Notes under the pieces: model-generated
The model's database searches: none
What the model was told of the DNA's origin: nothing
What the model saw: only the letters and a program-made list of their open reading frames with translations
In this document: piece after piece, positions 17,843 through 25,198 of the stretch
How the letters are laid out: the number at the start of each line of letters is the position of its first letter
Position numbering within the stretch: position 1 is the first letter of the stretch
From: Caproiciproducens faecalis
Lineage (GTDB): Bacteria > Bacillota > Clostridia > Oscillospirales > Acutalibacteraceae
NCBI RefSeq assembly: GCF_019448085.1
Contig: NZ_JAGFNZ010000003.1
Span: 248,001-312,000, forward strand
Reading direction: 5' to 3'
DNA: 64,000 nt
Position numbers and translations under genes: made by a program

Positions 17843-18661
17843 TTAAAGGATACCCAGGAAGGAAAGAAGAATGGCAAGACCGAAAGTACCAGCAATCAGC
17901 ACAACCGGGCTCATTTTCTTCTTCTTCAGGAAGAAATACATCAACAGGGTATAGCCAAAGGGCAGTATGTTTGGAAAAATCTTATCCACGAAATCTTTTT
18001 GAATGGAAACTGTCTTGGAAGCGTTGACTACAATTTCCGGCAGAAGAGAAATATGCACATAAGAGGCAATCAGTCCGCCGATAACGGTTACACCCAGAAT
18101 GGTGGCAACCTTGGAGATAATTCCAGAGTATTCCCTCAGCGTATCGACAGCCTTCAAACCTAAGTTGTAGCCGGCGTGTGTCCACGCAAGACGGAGAATA
18201 AAGATAGTCAGATAAACCGCGAAGAAAAGCAGCGGGCCTACAATGCTGCCGCTCATTGCCATGGAAGCGGTAATACCTGCGATAATAGGCAGAAGGGTGA
18301 ACCAGAAGATCGCGTCGCCAATGCCGGCGAGCGGTGCGAACAGAGCGACCTTCAAGCCTTTGATGGTGCCTCTGTTTTCCTTCGCTTCTTCCAGGGAAAT
18401 CAACAGGCCCATCAGGAAGCCGACAAGGTTCGGGTGCGTGTTAATGAACTCGAGGTTGTCTGTCATTGCTTCGGACAGTCCCTCTTTGTCGTCCTTGTAG
18501 ATTTTCTTCAGACAGCCCATCTGCGCTAGCAAAAAGCCGCCGCTCTGCATTCTTTCATAGTTGAAGCTGGCCTGCAGCAGGGAAGAGCGCCAGCCGAGTT
18601 TGGTAATGTCTTTTCTGGTCAGTACTTTCTCAGGAGCTGTGTTCTTATCAGATGCCTTCAT
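17843..18661 (-). CDS. PTS mannose-family IID component
   Basis: The start at 18661 is chosen because GGAGAGGGAG lies 9-12 bases before it. The 272-residue membrane protein has the IID signature (RKDITKLGWRSSLLQASFNYERMQ near the N-terminus) and hydrophobic C-terminal segments. With IIC it forms the sugar channel of mannose/fructose/sorbose-type permeases. The start overlaps the end of the IIC gene by 14 bp, implying translational coupling. Confidence 0.92.
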   Translation of the reverse strand: MKASDKNTAPEKVLTRKDITKLGWRSSLLQASFNYERMQSGGFLLAQMGCLKKIYKDDKEGLSEAMTDNLEFINTHPNLVGFLMGLLISLEEAKENRGTIKGLKVALFAPLAGIGDAIFWFTLLPIIAGITASMAMSGSIVGPLLFFAVYLTIFILRLAWTHAGYNLGLKAVDTLREYSGIISKVATILGVTVIGGLIASYVHISLLPEIVVNASKTVSIQKDFVDKIFPNILPFGYTLLMYFFLKKKKMSPVVLIAGTFGLAILLSFLGIL

Positions 18662-19451
18662 TGCCGTCATCTCCCTCTCCGTCAGATGCAACACCGGTTA
18701 CAACTGCAGTTTTTCTTTTGTTTCTTTCGCTGTTAAACACAATCAGTGCCATTGCCATGCCAATGACGGCGACCGGCAGCAGGTTGGAAAAAGGAATAAA
18801 GCTCGCGATGACAAAGCCGATAATCAGGTAAGGAACGAATTCGCCCTTGAGCATAACTTTCAGCAGCATGCCGAAACCGACTGCCGGAAGGATGCCGCCC
18901 GCGATTTCAAAGCCGTGGGTCAGCCACTCGGGCATTGCCTTTACCAGAGCCTGCATCGCGTCCTGTGCAACATAGGCGCAGAGGAAGACAACAACGCCGT
19001 AGGTAACGGCTACGATTCCCGTTGTGAGCATATTCAAACGTAAAAGACTTTTGCCGTCCGCTTCTTCCGCGTATTTGTCCGCTCTCTTCATGAAGAGAGA
19101 GAAGCTGGAGTAGTAGAACAGAATGATATACTGCATCAGGAAGCTGAACGGAAGCGCAAGACCGATTGCCGTTGCAGGGTCCTTTCCTGTGGTGTAGGCG
19201 ATGACGGTGGTCATAACGCCGGCCAGAACAGGGTTTGGCGGCTGTGTGCCGCCGGCGGGAGTAAGTCCCGCGAAGGCCAGCTCAGTCAGTCCGCCTGCCA
19301 TAAGGCCCAGCGGGACGTTCCCTAAAATAATACCCGTAAGGGTACAGACGATGATTGGCCGGAAAATAAACAAAGCCTCAAGCCAGAAGTCAACGCCGAC
19401 TATAATTGCCATAATAGCAAGCGCAATGCCTTGAGCTAAAGTAATTGCCAT
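18648..19451 (-). CDS. PTS mannose-family IIC component
   Basis: A 267-residue integral membrane protein with multiple transmembrane segments and the IIC features FRPIIVCTLTGIILGNVPLG and ELAFAGLTPAGGTQPPNP. It forms the translocation pathway for the sugar with IID. The C-terminal tail is acidic and Gly-rich. It is second gene of the PTS run, 96 bp after IIB, with GGGGG upstream of the ATG. Confidence 0.92.
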   Translation of the reverse strand: MAITLAQGIALAIMAIIVGVDFWLEALFIFRPIIVCTLTGIILGNVPLGLMAGGLTELAFAGLTPAGGTQPPNPVLAGVMTTVIAYTTGKDPATAIGLALPFSFLMQYIILFYYSSFSLFMKRADKYAEEADGKSLLRLNMLTTGIVAVTYGVVVFLCAYVAQDAMQALVKAMPEWLTHGFEIAGGILPAVGFGMLLKVMLKGEFVPYLIIGFVIASFIPFSNLLPVAVIGMAMALIVFNSERNKRKTAVVTGVASDGEGDDGNEGI

Positions 19452-19547
19452 TAGTTTTTCCCCCTTTATTTTTGTTCCAAAAGTTTCGCCATGCGACCGG
19501 AATTGCTGTTTGCTGCCGGTAAGGTTCCCCCTTTCCTCTTCAATGGA

Positions 19548-20027
19548 TTACTTTTTGGGTATGTGCTCTTTGATGTCCCCCGGGACATCCTGAATATAGA
19601 GATCTACATTCATTGCCTGAATAGCCTGCAAATCCTCCATGTCTTTATCATTGACATAGACTTTTTTGCTCAGCTGCCGTTTGCCGCTGGTGAAATGCAT
19701 ATTTCCCACGTTGACTTCCTTAATGGGTACGCCACCCTCCAGCAGGGTACGCACAGCCGCCGGCGTCCTGCAAATAATGAAGATTTTTTGGCTGGGAGCA
19801 GCTTTGCTGATGATGTCAATCGTTTTCTGCAAAGTAAAGAAACGGATGCCCGCATTGGAAGATTCGGCAGTCATTGCCATCAGCTGCTGCTGTATTTCAT
19901 CGTGAGCTACGTCGTCATCTGCGACTAAAAGTAAATTGGCACCAAGCGTCATTGTCCAAGTGACCCCCACTTGACCGTGAACCAAGCGGTTGTCGATCCT
20001 CGTCAACAGTATGTTTGGATTTCCCAC
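19548..20027 (-). CDS. PTS mannose-family IIB component
   Basis: A 159-residue cytoplasmic phosphotransfer protein. The phosphorylated histidine is His17 in TRIDNRLVHGQVGVTW, the hallmark of mannose/sorbose-type IIB (AgaB/AgaV-like). It takes phosphate from EIIA and phosphorylates the incoming sugar. It is first in the PTS run, and its 190-bp upstream region is shared with a divergent GntR gene. That region contains ATACCACTAGTACAAT (20151-20166), a possible but weak operator. Confidence 0.92.
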   Translation of the reverse strand: MGNPNILLTRIDNRLVHGQVGVTWTMTLGANLLLVADDDVAHDEIQQQLMAMTAESSNAGIRFFTLQKTIDIISKAAPSQKIFIICRTPAAVRTLLEGGVPIKEVNVGNMHFTSGKRQLSKKVYVNDKDMEDLQAIQAMNVDLYIQDVPGDIKEHIPKK

Positions 20028-20257
20028 TTAAAATCACCCCTCATTAGTTGTTTCAGATTTGTTAGATAAGTTTTAACATATCATGAACAGAAATACAATA
20101 ATTATGACTTTTTTTCAACCAGTTCAAAGACAGGTTTCAAATTTCCATGGATACCACTAGTACAATAGGTTTTTTTATGATAGAATAATGCTATGGTTTT
20201 TATTTAAAATGACCATGAATGATTTTCCATTCAAAACACGGGAAAGGAGTACACGCA

Positions 20258-20974
20258 ATGCCGAATCTGCCATTGTATCAGGAACTCCACGATCACATTC
20301 TAAAGTATATTAACAGCCACGAATACCCCGAAAACGGTCTGCTTCCGTCGGAACGCGACATGTGCCAGATGTACAAAGTCAGCCGGTCAACCGTCAGGCA
20401 GGCGCTGGCCCTGCTGGAAGAGGAGCACATGGTCTATACGATTCACGGCATCGGTACTTTCGTAAAACCAAAGGTGTTTGAACAAAATCTCTCTCAATTT
20501 TATACCTTTACCGATGATCTGAAAAATAAGAACATCTCGTTCTACAGCCATGTGCTAAGTTATGAGATGCTGATTCCCGGCCGCGGCCTTGCCCTGAAGC
20601 TGAGGACGGACAGAAAGGAAACTTACCATAAACTGGTACGCCTTTGCTCTGCCCGCGACTATCCGCTGGTAATAGAAACCACTTATCTGCCGAAAAACCG
20701 GTTTGTCCATATCGATGCGGATACGATAGAGAAACAGTCGCTTTACGATTACCTCAGCTCAAAGTACGGGCTGAAGGTAGACCGTGCGACCGAAACCTTT
20801 GTCCCGATTCTGCCGGATTCCGAACAGTGCGAGCTTTTGAAAATTTCCCCCAGAATTCCGTGTATCCTGCTGGAGCGCTTCAGCTACGAGGACGACTGTT
20901 TGGTGGAATACACCTCCTCTGTGGTGAGGGGCGACAAATATGTTTTTAAAATTGAGCTGAATAATCAGAAGTGA
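20258..20974 (+). CDS. GntR/HutC-family regulator with UTRA domain (second copy)
   Basis: The start at 20258 has AAGGAG eight bases upstream. The 238-residue protein has a GntR winged helix (LPSERDMCQMYKVSRSTVRQAL) and a UTRA domain ending VEYTSSVVRGDKYVFKIEL. It is a paralogue of the regulator at 12.6 kb with the same layout. Being divergent from the PTS IIB gene, it most likely controls the PTS operon in response to a phosphorylated amino sugar. Confidence 0.88.
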   Translation: MPNLPLYQELHDHILKYINSHEYPENGLLPSERDMCQMYKVSRSTVRQALALLEEEHMVYTIHGIGTFVKPKVFEQNLSQFYTFTDDLKNKNISFYSHVLSYEMLIPGRGLALKLRTDRKETYHKLVRLCSARDYPLVIETTYLPKNRFVHIDADTIEKQSLYDYLSSKYGLKVDRATETFVPILPDSEQCELLKISPRIPCILLERFSYEDDCLVEYTSSVVRGDKYVFKIELNNQK

Positions 20975-20983
20975 TCGTTTGCA

Positions 20984-21006
20984 GCCGGTGGGTGCCGCCC
21001 GCCGGC
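20984..21006 (+). terminator. GC-rich hairpin after the GntR gene
   Basis: GCCGGTGGG / CCCGCCGGC arms (one G-T pair) begin 9 bp after the stop. There is no adjacent T-run, so terminator function is uncertain. Confidence 0.35.
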
Positions 21007-21068
21007 GCTGCCCCGCGCCAATAAAGTCTGATAATTTTTTCTGAATCCTGCTGTTTTTGCAAATCCAC

Positions 21069-21097
21069 TTGACAACTCCTTGCATATTACATATAAT
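21069..21097 (+). promoter_or_regulatory. Consensus promoter for tRNA-Pro
   Basis: TTGACA (21069-21074), a 17-bp spacer and TATAAT (21092-21097) make a perfect sigma-A promoter about 100 bp before tRNA-Pro. Confidence 0.9.
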
Positions 21098-21199
21098 AAT
21101 AGGGCTGTCTGATGACGCAGGCACAGGTTAATTGCCATTTATAGTTGAAGCCTTTAGCCGCACGGAGCAGGGAATTTCACCGTGCATATTCGTCAGCAA

Positions 21200-21276
21200 C
21201 GAGGTGTAACTCAGCTTGGTAGAGTGCTTGGTTTGGGACCAAGATGCCGCAGGTTCGAACCCTGTCACCTCGACCA
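21200..21276 (+). tRNA. tRNA-Pro (anticodon TGG)
   Basis: A full cloverleaf. The acceptor stem is CGAGGTG/CACCTCG with discriminator A and an encoded CCA. The anticodon arm CTTGG-TTTGGGA-CCAAG has anticodon TGG at 21234-21236, and the T arm contains GTTCGAAC. It has its own promoter and terminator. Its 3' end is repeated downstream at 21432-21452. Confidence 0.97.
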
Positions 21277-21314
21277 AAATGGGACCCAACTCATGGAGTT
21301 GGGCGCCATTTTTC
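21277..21314 (+). terminator. Terminator after tRNA-Pro
   Basis: CCCAACTC (21285-21292) / GAGTTGGG (21296-21303) with an outer AAATGG/CCATTT pair, followed by T's. Confidence 0.85.
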
Positions 21315-21431
21315 GTCGCAAGTGGTTGGTAGGCAGAATTTGCCGGTACAGATTCGGAGAAATAGAAAGGCTGTGTGTTCCGTCCGAAAGACGGAGGGCC
21401 TCGCGGAACGCGGGTGCAGTGTGCCAATATC

Positions 21432-21452
21432 CGAACCCTGTCACCTCGACCA
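21432..21452 (+). repeat. Duplicate of the 3' end of tRNA-Pro (att-like)
   Basis: These 21 bases are identical to 21256-21276, covering the 3' part of the T arm, the acceptor strand and CCA. No tRNA 5' half precedes the copy. Such duplicates are left by integrases that recombine at tRNA 3' ends. Confidence 0.8.
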
Positions 21453-21478
21453 TTTTCGCATTAATTTTGTTGAATCGC

Positions 21479-21507
21479 TTGACAAATAGACCATAAGATG
21501 ATATATT
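21479..21507 (+). promoter_or_regulatory. Promoter for tRNA-Thr and tRNA-Tyr
   Basis: TTGACA (21479-21484), a 17-bp spacer and TATATT (21502-21507) end 17 bp before tRNA-Thr. Confidence 0.88.
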
Positions 21508-21524
21508 ATTCGAGTGCTAAAAAT

Positions 21525-21600
21525 GCTGGCGTAGCTCAGTTGGTAGAGCAGCTGATTTGTAATCAGCAGGTCGGGGGTTCAAGTCCGTCTGCCAGCTCCA
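21525..21600 (+). tRNA. tRNA-Thr (anticodon TGT)
   Basis: Acceptor stem GCTGGCG/TGCCAGC, discriminator T and encoded CCA. The anticodon arm GCTGA-TTTGTAA-TCAGC has TGT at 21558-21560, and the T arm contains GTTCAAGTC. It is co-transcribed with tRNA-Tyr. Confidence 0.97.
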
Positions 21601-21634
21601 TTTGTAAATAAGTGAAAACTTGTAAATAAAATAT

Positions 21635-21720
21635 GGGAGAGTTCCCGAGTGGCCAAAGGGGGCAGACTGTAAATCTGTTGCTTTATAGCTTCGATGGTCC
21701 GAATCCATCCTCTCCCACCA
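21635..21720 (+). tRNA. tRNA-Tyr (anticodon GTA)
   Basis: Class II tRNA with a long variable arm. Acceptor stem GGGAGAG/CTCTCCC, discriminator A and encoded CCA. The anticodon loop CTGTAAA has GTA at 21669-21671. It is the last chromosomal gene before the conjugative element, so its 3' end is a possible integration site. Confidence 0.97.
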
Positions 21721-21730
21721 AGAAGATAGC

Positions 21731-21754
21731 AGGACAAAAGAATTCTTTTGTCCT
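21731..21754 (+). terminator. Terminator after tRNA-Tyr
   Basis: A perfect 24-nt palindrome centred on AATT begins 11 bp after the tRNA, with TTGTTAT following. Confidence 0.7.
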
Positions 21755-21755
21755 T

Positions 21756-21809
21756 GTTATCATAAAATTAAATGTTTAATGAAAGTTAAATGCTTAATTT
21801 TATGATAAC
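21756..21809. repeat. Long inverted repeat at the element boundary
   Basis: Perfect 16-bp arms (21756-21771 and 21794-21809) enclose 22 nt that partly pair as well, giving a near-continuous stem of over 20 bp. It directly follows the tRNA-Tyr terminator. No T-run is present on either side, so it may be a recombination or protein-binding site. Confidence 0.6.
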
Positions 21810-21810
21810 T

Positions 21811-22396
21811 TCTCAGATGTGGGGTAACACACCTGAGAAAGAAATCATAGAACCTAGTACGGCTATATTCAAAAACCATTTGCTAGATGGTAACGGTCAT
21901 GTTCCATTTAGGTTACTATCAATTCCCTGTTGTCCTCGCCGCCCTACCTGCTAAGGTAGGTACTGACAGATCAAGCTGTCTTTGGCTTCGTGGCACAGCA
22001 TTACAGCATCAAGGTCACTTGTTTAGAGTTACTTGACTTGCACATTTAAGTGCTGCATCATGGGTTGCACGCAGGGGCGCCTATTTAAGGCTATGATCCA
22101 ATTTGCTTATAGCGTACTTGTGTAATTGTCAATGAGCGCCAACCTCGCGTGTGACTGCATCGGTCACAAAAGGTACACAATGTTTATCATTGTGGAGAGA
22201 TGAGAAAAACAAAAGTCTGCACCCTCACTGCAACATAAGGGTACAGACCTTGACATGTATCCGAAATGCGTGTTAAAATAGCAACGCATAAACGGCATTC
22301 ACAAGTCATAATGGGTCTCGATTACCCTTATGGCGCAAGGCGATTAACTGTTTAGCTGACAGTTTTTCGCCTGTGGATGCTTTTTTGTTCTCCACA
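21811..22396 (-). ncRNA. Candidate large structured non-coding RNA
   Basis: This stretch has no plausible coding frame but is packed with hairpins. On the minus strand these begin with an 8-bp stem CCTGTGGA/TCCACAGG and a GGCGA/TCGCC stem with an inner AACTGT/ACAGTT. Further on are CACAATG/CATTGTG, GTGAC/GTCAC, GACAG/CTGTC, CCTACCT/AGGTAGG and a final TTCTCAG/CTGAGAA. A consensus promoter sits at its minus-strand 5' end. The span of about 590 nt, next to tRNA genes in a mobile element, recalls the ROOL/GOLLD class of large bacterial RNAs; that identity is an inference. A terminator after about 190 nt means a shorter RNA is an alternative. Confidence 0.45.
22205..22248 (-). terminator. Intrinsic terminator inside the structured RNA region
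   Basis: On the minus strand an 11-bp stem (arms 22215-22225 and 22238-22248) is followed directly by TTTTGTTTTT. It would end or attenuate a transcript started at the promoter at 22403-22431. Confidence 0.75.
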
Positions 22397-22402
22397 GGGA
22401 GA

Positions 22403-22431
22403 ATTATATACCAAATCTTAGTAATTTGCAA
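22403..22431 (-). promoter_or_regulatory. Strong promoter of the non-coding RNA region
   Basis: On the minus strand: TTGCAA (22426-22431), a 17-bp spacer, and TATAAT (22403-22408). Transcription would start near 22396 with no open reading frame behind it. Confidence 0.8.
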
Positions 22432-22487
22432 GTGCTTAAATATTTTAAACAGCTAATTTACGGGAGACTTCCTTTTTACTGTTTTGT

Positions 22488-22514
22488 AAAAACGGAAGTG
22501 CTTCCGCTTTTTTT
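22488..22514. repeat. GCGGAAG-type palindrome, copy 1
   Basis: CGGAAG-TG-CTTCCG is flanked by A's and T's. It can terminate in either direction and is one of a family dispersed through the element. Confidence 0.7.
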
Positions 22515-22572
22515 ATCATCTTGTCGATTTTACGCATTGATCTCCAAAAAATAATATTCCGACGGGCAAAGG

Positions 22573-22594
22573 GGAGAGGGGGGAATCCCTCTCC
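22573..22594 (-). terminator. Hairpin after the integrase stop
   Basis: GGAGAGGG / CCCTCTCC with a 6-nt loop lies 3 bp after the integrase stop. Its T-tail is weak. Confidence 0.45.
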
Positions 22595-22596
22595 GA

Positions 22597-23466
22597 TTAA
22601 GATACATTTCTCTCTTTATTGTTTTTGTGTAGTAAATACATTTGTTGTGTAAGAAATCTATCTTCCGCATCAGTGTATCTTCGCAATGTGAAAGCGACGT
22701 CCGTGTGCCCTAAAATCTTTGATAAGGCTTTATACTCTGCGCCTTCTTCAATCATTCGAGTAGCAAATGAATGTCGATAAACATGATTTGTAATAAAGTT
22801 TAGTCCGGTCTTTTTTCTCATCCTCAGATACAATTTTTTCAATACACTCTCTGTGACTGGGCCTCCCCGAGTGGACACAAATATTTGCGGGATTTTTTTC
22901 TGAAGTTTTTCTATAATCGCTTGTGTTTCTGGAATAAGAGGAACAATTCGAATACCTGCTTTTGTCTTACTTTTGCGGACGCGTATAATGCCCTTTTGAG
23001 GGTCGTAGTCACTCCATTTCAAATTACACAATTCGTTTGAACGCAGCCCGGTGTAAAGAAAAAATATAACAATATGACCCAAAGGATCTTGCATAGCCGC
23101 TTCCTCAACCAATTGCTGCTCAGCTTGAGTCAAAGCCCGTACATACTTTTCTGATGCATATTTTGGAATCGAAATATGATTAATTGGATTTCGGGTACAC
23201 AAATTATTTGATACGGCAGCGATGAATGACTGATTCATAACTACACGAATGTCGTTTAACGTGGATCTTGCGTATTTGAAGCCGAGTAAATTTACGAATT
23301 TTTGGATTTCAAGTTCAGTAATTTCATTTCCTTTCTTTAGTAAGTATTCCGGTGCCTCTCTAAAAATTCGTTTTACTGTATCGTTATAGCAACGGTAAGT
23401 ATTTGGGGCCAGATTGGGTTTCACATAGACTTCCAGCCATTCTGTAAGCCATTCTTTTTCTGTCAT
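22597..23466 (-). CDS. int: Tyrosine-type site-specific integrase
   Basis: A 289-residue tyrosine recombinase with an N-terminal SAM-like core-binding domain (about 1-90) and a C-terminal catalytic domain. All catalytic residues are visible: Arg142 in TGLRSNE, a Lys in the SKTKAG region, His228 and Arg231 in HVYRHSFATRM, His254 in LGHTD and the nucleophile Tyr264. It should integrate and excise the element. It faces the tRNA cluster, the usual position for an ICE integrase next to its attachment site. The ATG follows AGGAGG. Confidence 0.93.
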   Translation of the reverse strand: MTEKEWLTEWLEVYVKPNLAPNTYRCYNDTVKRIFREAPEYLLKKGNEITELEIQKFVNLLGFKYARSTLNDIRVVMNQSFIAAVSNNLCTRNPINHISIPKYASEKYVRALTQAEQQLVEEAAMQDPLGHIVIFFLYTGLRSNELCNLKWSDYDPQKGIIRVRKSKTKAGIRIVPLIPETQAIIEKLQKKIPQIFVSTRGGPVTESVLKKLYLRMRKKTGLNFITNHVYRHSFATRMIEEGAEYKALSKILGHTDVAFTLRRYTDAEDRFLTQQMYLLHKNNKERNVS

Positions 23467-23562
23467 ATTTTATATGACCTCCTTATTATTCTTAACAGAA
23501 TACTTATCGGAAGTTTCTCAAAAAATCAAACGAAACCAGAGTGATATTGTATGAGTGACAGC

Positions 23563-23588
23563 AAAAAGCGGAAGCACTTCCGCTTTTT
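23563..23588. repeat. GCGGAAG-type palindrome, copy 2
   Basis: AAAAAGCGGAAG / CTTCCGCTTTTT with a 2-nt centre ends at the stop of the AbrB-like gene. It is a plausible terminator for that operon. Confidence 0.75.
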
Positions 23589-23907
23589 ACAGCATATTCT
23601 TCTTTACGCTGACTCTTAATCCGTCCTCGACTCCCAGTAGATACAAGCTGTCTACCCCAGGCTTCAATCCGTTTCTTCTGAGAAATTCCGCAGGAATGGA
23701 AGTGAATCCTTTCCGAACAGTCACACGGATTTCATTTTCAAGCAGCGCCCTACCGTCGTCATTGCGGTAAATATAATAATCATCATGATTTTCCCGGATT
23801 ACGGTGACCGGCCCATCAGGAGATATTCCAAAGTGCTGAATATAGAGCCTTGGAAAATAAATTTCCTTCATAGCGGAGATTTTTAGCGGACACCCTAAAA
23901 TATTCAA
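23587..23907 (-). CDS. AbrB/SpoVT-like regulator, downstream copy
   Basis: The start is taken as TTG 23907, because AAAGGAG lies ten bases upstream and the TTGA overlaps the preceding stop. The product (106 residues) has two AbrB-like swapped-hairpin segments; the second, IRVTVRKGFTSIPAEFLRRNG with PGVDSLYLL, is clearest. Such proteins bind DNA as dimers and often regulate mobile-element genes. It pairs with the similarly sized gene just upstream. Assignment is by pattern only. Confidence 0.55.
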   Translation of the reverse strand: MNILGCPLKISAMKEIYFPRLYIQHFGISPDGPVTVIRENHDDYYIYRNDDGRALLENEIRVTVRKGFTSIPAEFLRRNGLKPGVDSLYLLGVEDGLRVSVKKNML

Positions 23908-24254
23908 TGGTTCTTCTCTCCTTTCACGCACAGAAATTTCACTCCGGCTGGACAGATGATTATCCCCTCGGTGGTGGCCACAAGGTAAACATAGTCCCCA
24001 ATCTGAATGTGGTTCGACCTTGCCCAATCGACCGGAAGATTAAACCGGCCGATACTAAGTTCCTTTTGCTGGATGTCCAGGTTGCGGGAATAGTTAGAGC
24101 GGGTAAGGAACAATAAATTTTTCTTGCGCCGCATGTAAACCCTCGCGTTTTCGCTCATGCGGTAAAGCAGACGTATGCTTTTGTCGATCACAATGCGGTG
24201 CCGTGCCGAAACGACTGCCGGTACACCAATGATTTCCATGTATTCCATTTTCAT
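23904..24254 (-). CDS. AbrB/SpoVT-like regulator, upstream copy
   Basis: A 116-residue protein. ATG 24248 is at better spacing from GGAG than ATG 24254. An N-terminal half (EIIGVPAVVSARHRIVIDKSI) and a C-terminal half (LSIGRFNLPVDWARSNHIQIGDYVYLV) both look like AbrB-type beta hairpins. It forms a tight pair with the following gene, their stop and start overlapping. It probably serves element-level transcriptional control. Confidence 0.55.
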   Translation of the reverse strand: MKMEYMEIIGVPAVVSARHRIVIDKSIRLLYRMSENARVYMRRKKNLLFLTRSNYSRNLDIQQKELSIGRFNLPVDWARSNHIQIGDYVYLVATTEGIIICPAGVKFLCVKGEKNH

Positions 24255-24391
24255 TCTCCATTCATAAAAATGAGCAGACCGGGATTATTTTCCTGATCTG
24301 CTTTTTCTTTTTCAGTGTGGTTGCCCATATTTCCAAAGCAGGGAAAAAATAGGGTGGACATTGTTGATGAAACAATCACTCATGGCGCATT

Positions 24392-25132
24392 TTACCCATC
24401 ACCGGATTTATCACTGCCATATTCTCTCTTGTGCGGAAACTTCCTCTTAGCTATCTTAGAGATAAAGTCTTTTTTTCTCTGCTTTAACGTAACCTTCGTT
24501 GTGGAATTAGTTCCTTGGGGTGTCATATTGATACGGGGGGCCATATCAAATTGGCTTAAAAGAAGGCGGCAGAACAGCTGCAGCTTGAGCAGCCGGGACG
24601 CGGATAAAGGCTGTGCTGGGATACTTTTCTGCCGACGTGGAATTGCATGATGGTCACTTTGTTTCTGTCTGCCGGGTACCGTGCTTCCCATGTGATTCTC
24701 GCCGGTCGGAATATCTGCCGGTACGTCTGATATGTATTCTGGAATTTCATGCTGTTCACAGGCTTTTTCCACATTTGGGAGATCTATTACATCCTGTTTT
24801 GTATCTTCCATTTCCTCAATGCCACCCGGTTGGCCCGACGACTTTGTATCCTGCGGCTCAGTGAATACCGTGTACCGGTTTGAAGTCTGCCCGTTATTCA
24901 GGCGGCGGCGCGGCTCGGAAATGACCATGCCTGCCTTTTCCAGTTCTCGTAAAGCCCGCGTCACCGTAGCTACACTGATCTTACAAGCTTCCGCAATCGT
25001 CTTTTTAGACGGCCAGCATTCGCCGTTGATATTGCTGCACTCCGCTAAATAAAAATAGACATGCACTGCTTTAGCTGTCAGCTCCAATTTCCGGACAATC
25101 TTCGTCACATTCGATACAAAGTATCCCTTCAT
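24392..25132 (-). CDS. Helix-turn-helix protein, replication-initiator-like
   Basis: A 246-residue protein. Residues of about 10-90 form a winged helix of the HTH_36/RepA-N kind (LELTAKAVHVYFYLAECSN, then WPSKKTIAEACKISVATVTRALRELEKAGMV). The remainder is low complexity and basic, with no recognised domain. Similar proteins are common in Tn1549-like elements and may initiate element replication or regulate transfer. It lies after virD4, from which it is separated by a terminator hairpin. Confidence 0.65.
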   Translation of the reverse strand: MKGYFVSNVTKIVRKLELTAKAVHVYFYLAECSNINGECWPSKKTIAEACKISVATVTRALRELEKAGMVISEPRRRLNNGQTSNRYTVFTEPQDTKSSGQPGGIEEMEDTKQDVIDLPNVEKACEQHEIPEYISDVPADIPTGENHMGSTVPGRQKQSDHHAIPRRQKSIPAQPLSASRLLKLQLFCRLLLSQFDMAPRINMTPQGTNSTTKVTLKQRKKDFISKIAKRKFPHKREYGSDKSGDG

Positions 25133-25160
25133 ATTGCTCCCCCTAATTATTCATAATAAA

Positions 25161-25188
25161 AGGACGGGAGTGTTTATTCTCCCGCCCT
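25161..25188 (-). terminator. Terminator after virD4
   Basis: Arms 25161-25170 and 25179-25188 (one mismatch) form a hairpin that is followed by TTTTATT on the minus strand. Confidence 0.8.
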
Positions 25189-25198
25189 ACAAGTTTTA

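Noticed and set aside
21432-21452. A second tRNA-Pro gene
   Set aside because: Only the 3' end is present; the upstream bases cannot form D, anticodon or 5' acceptor arms.
21811-22396. tmRNA, RNase P RNA or 6S RNA
   Set aside because: The hallmark sequences of tmRNA and RNase P RNA are absent, and the 5' and 3' ends do not form the single long stem of 6S RNA.
22597-23466. Prophage integrase
   Set aside because: No capsid, tail or terminase genes follow; relaxase, VirD4 and VirB4 genes show the element is conjugative.
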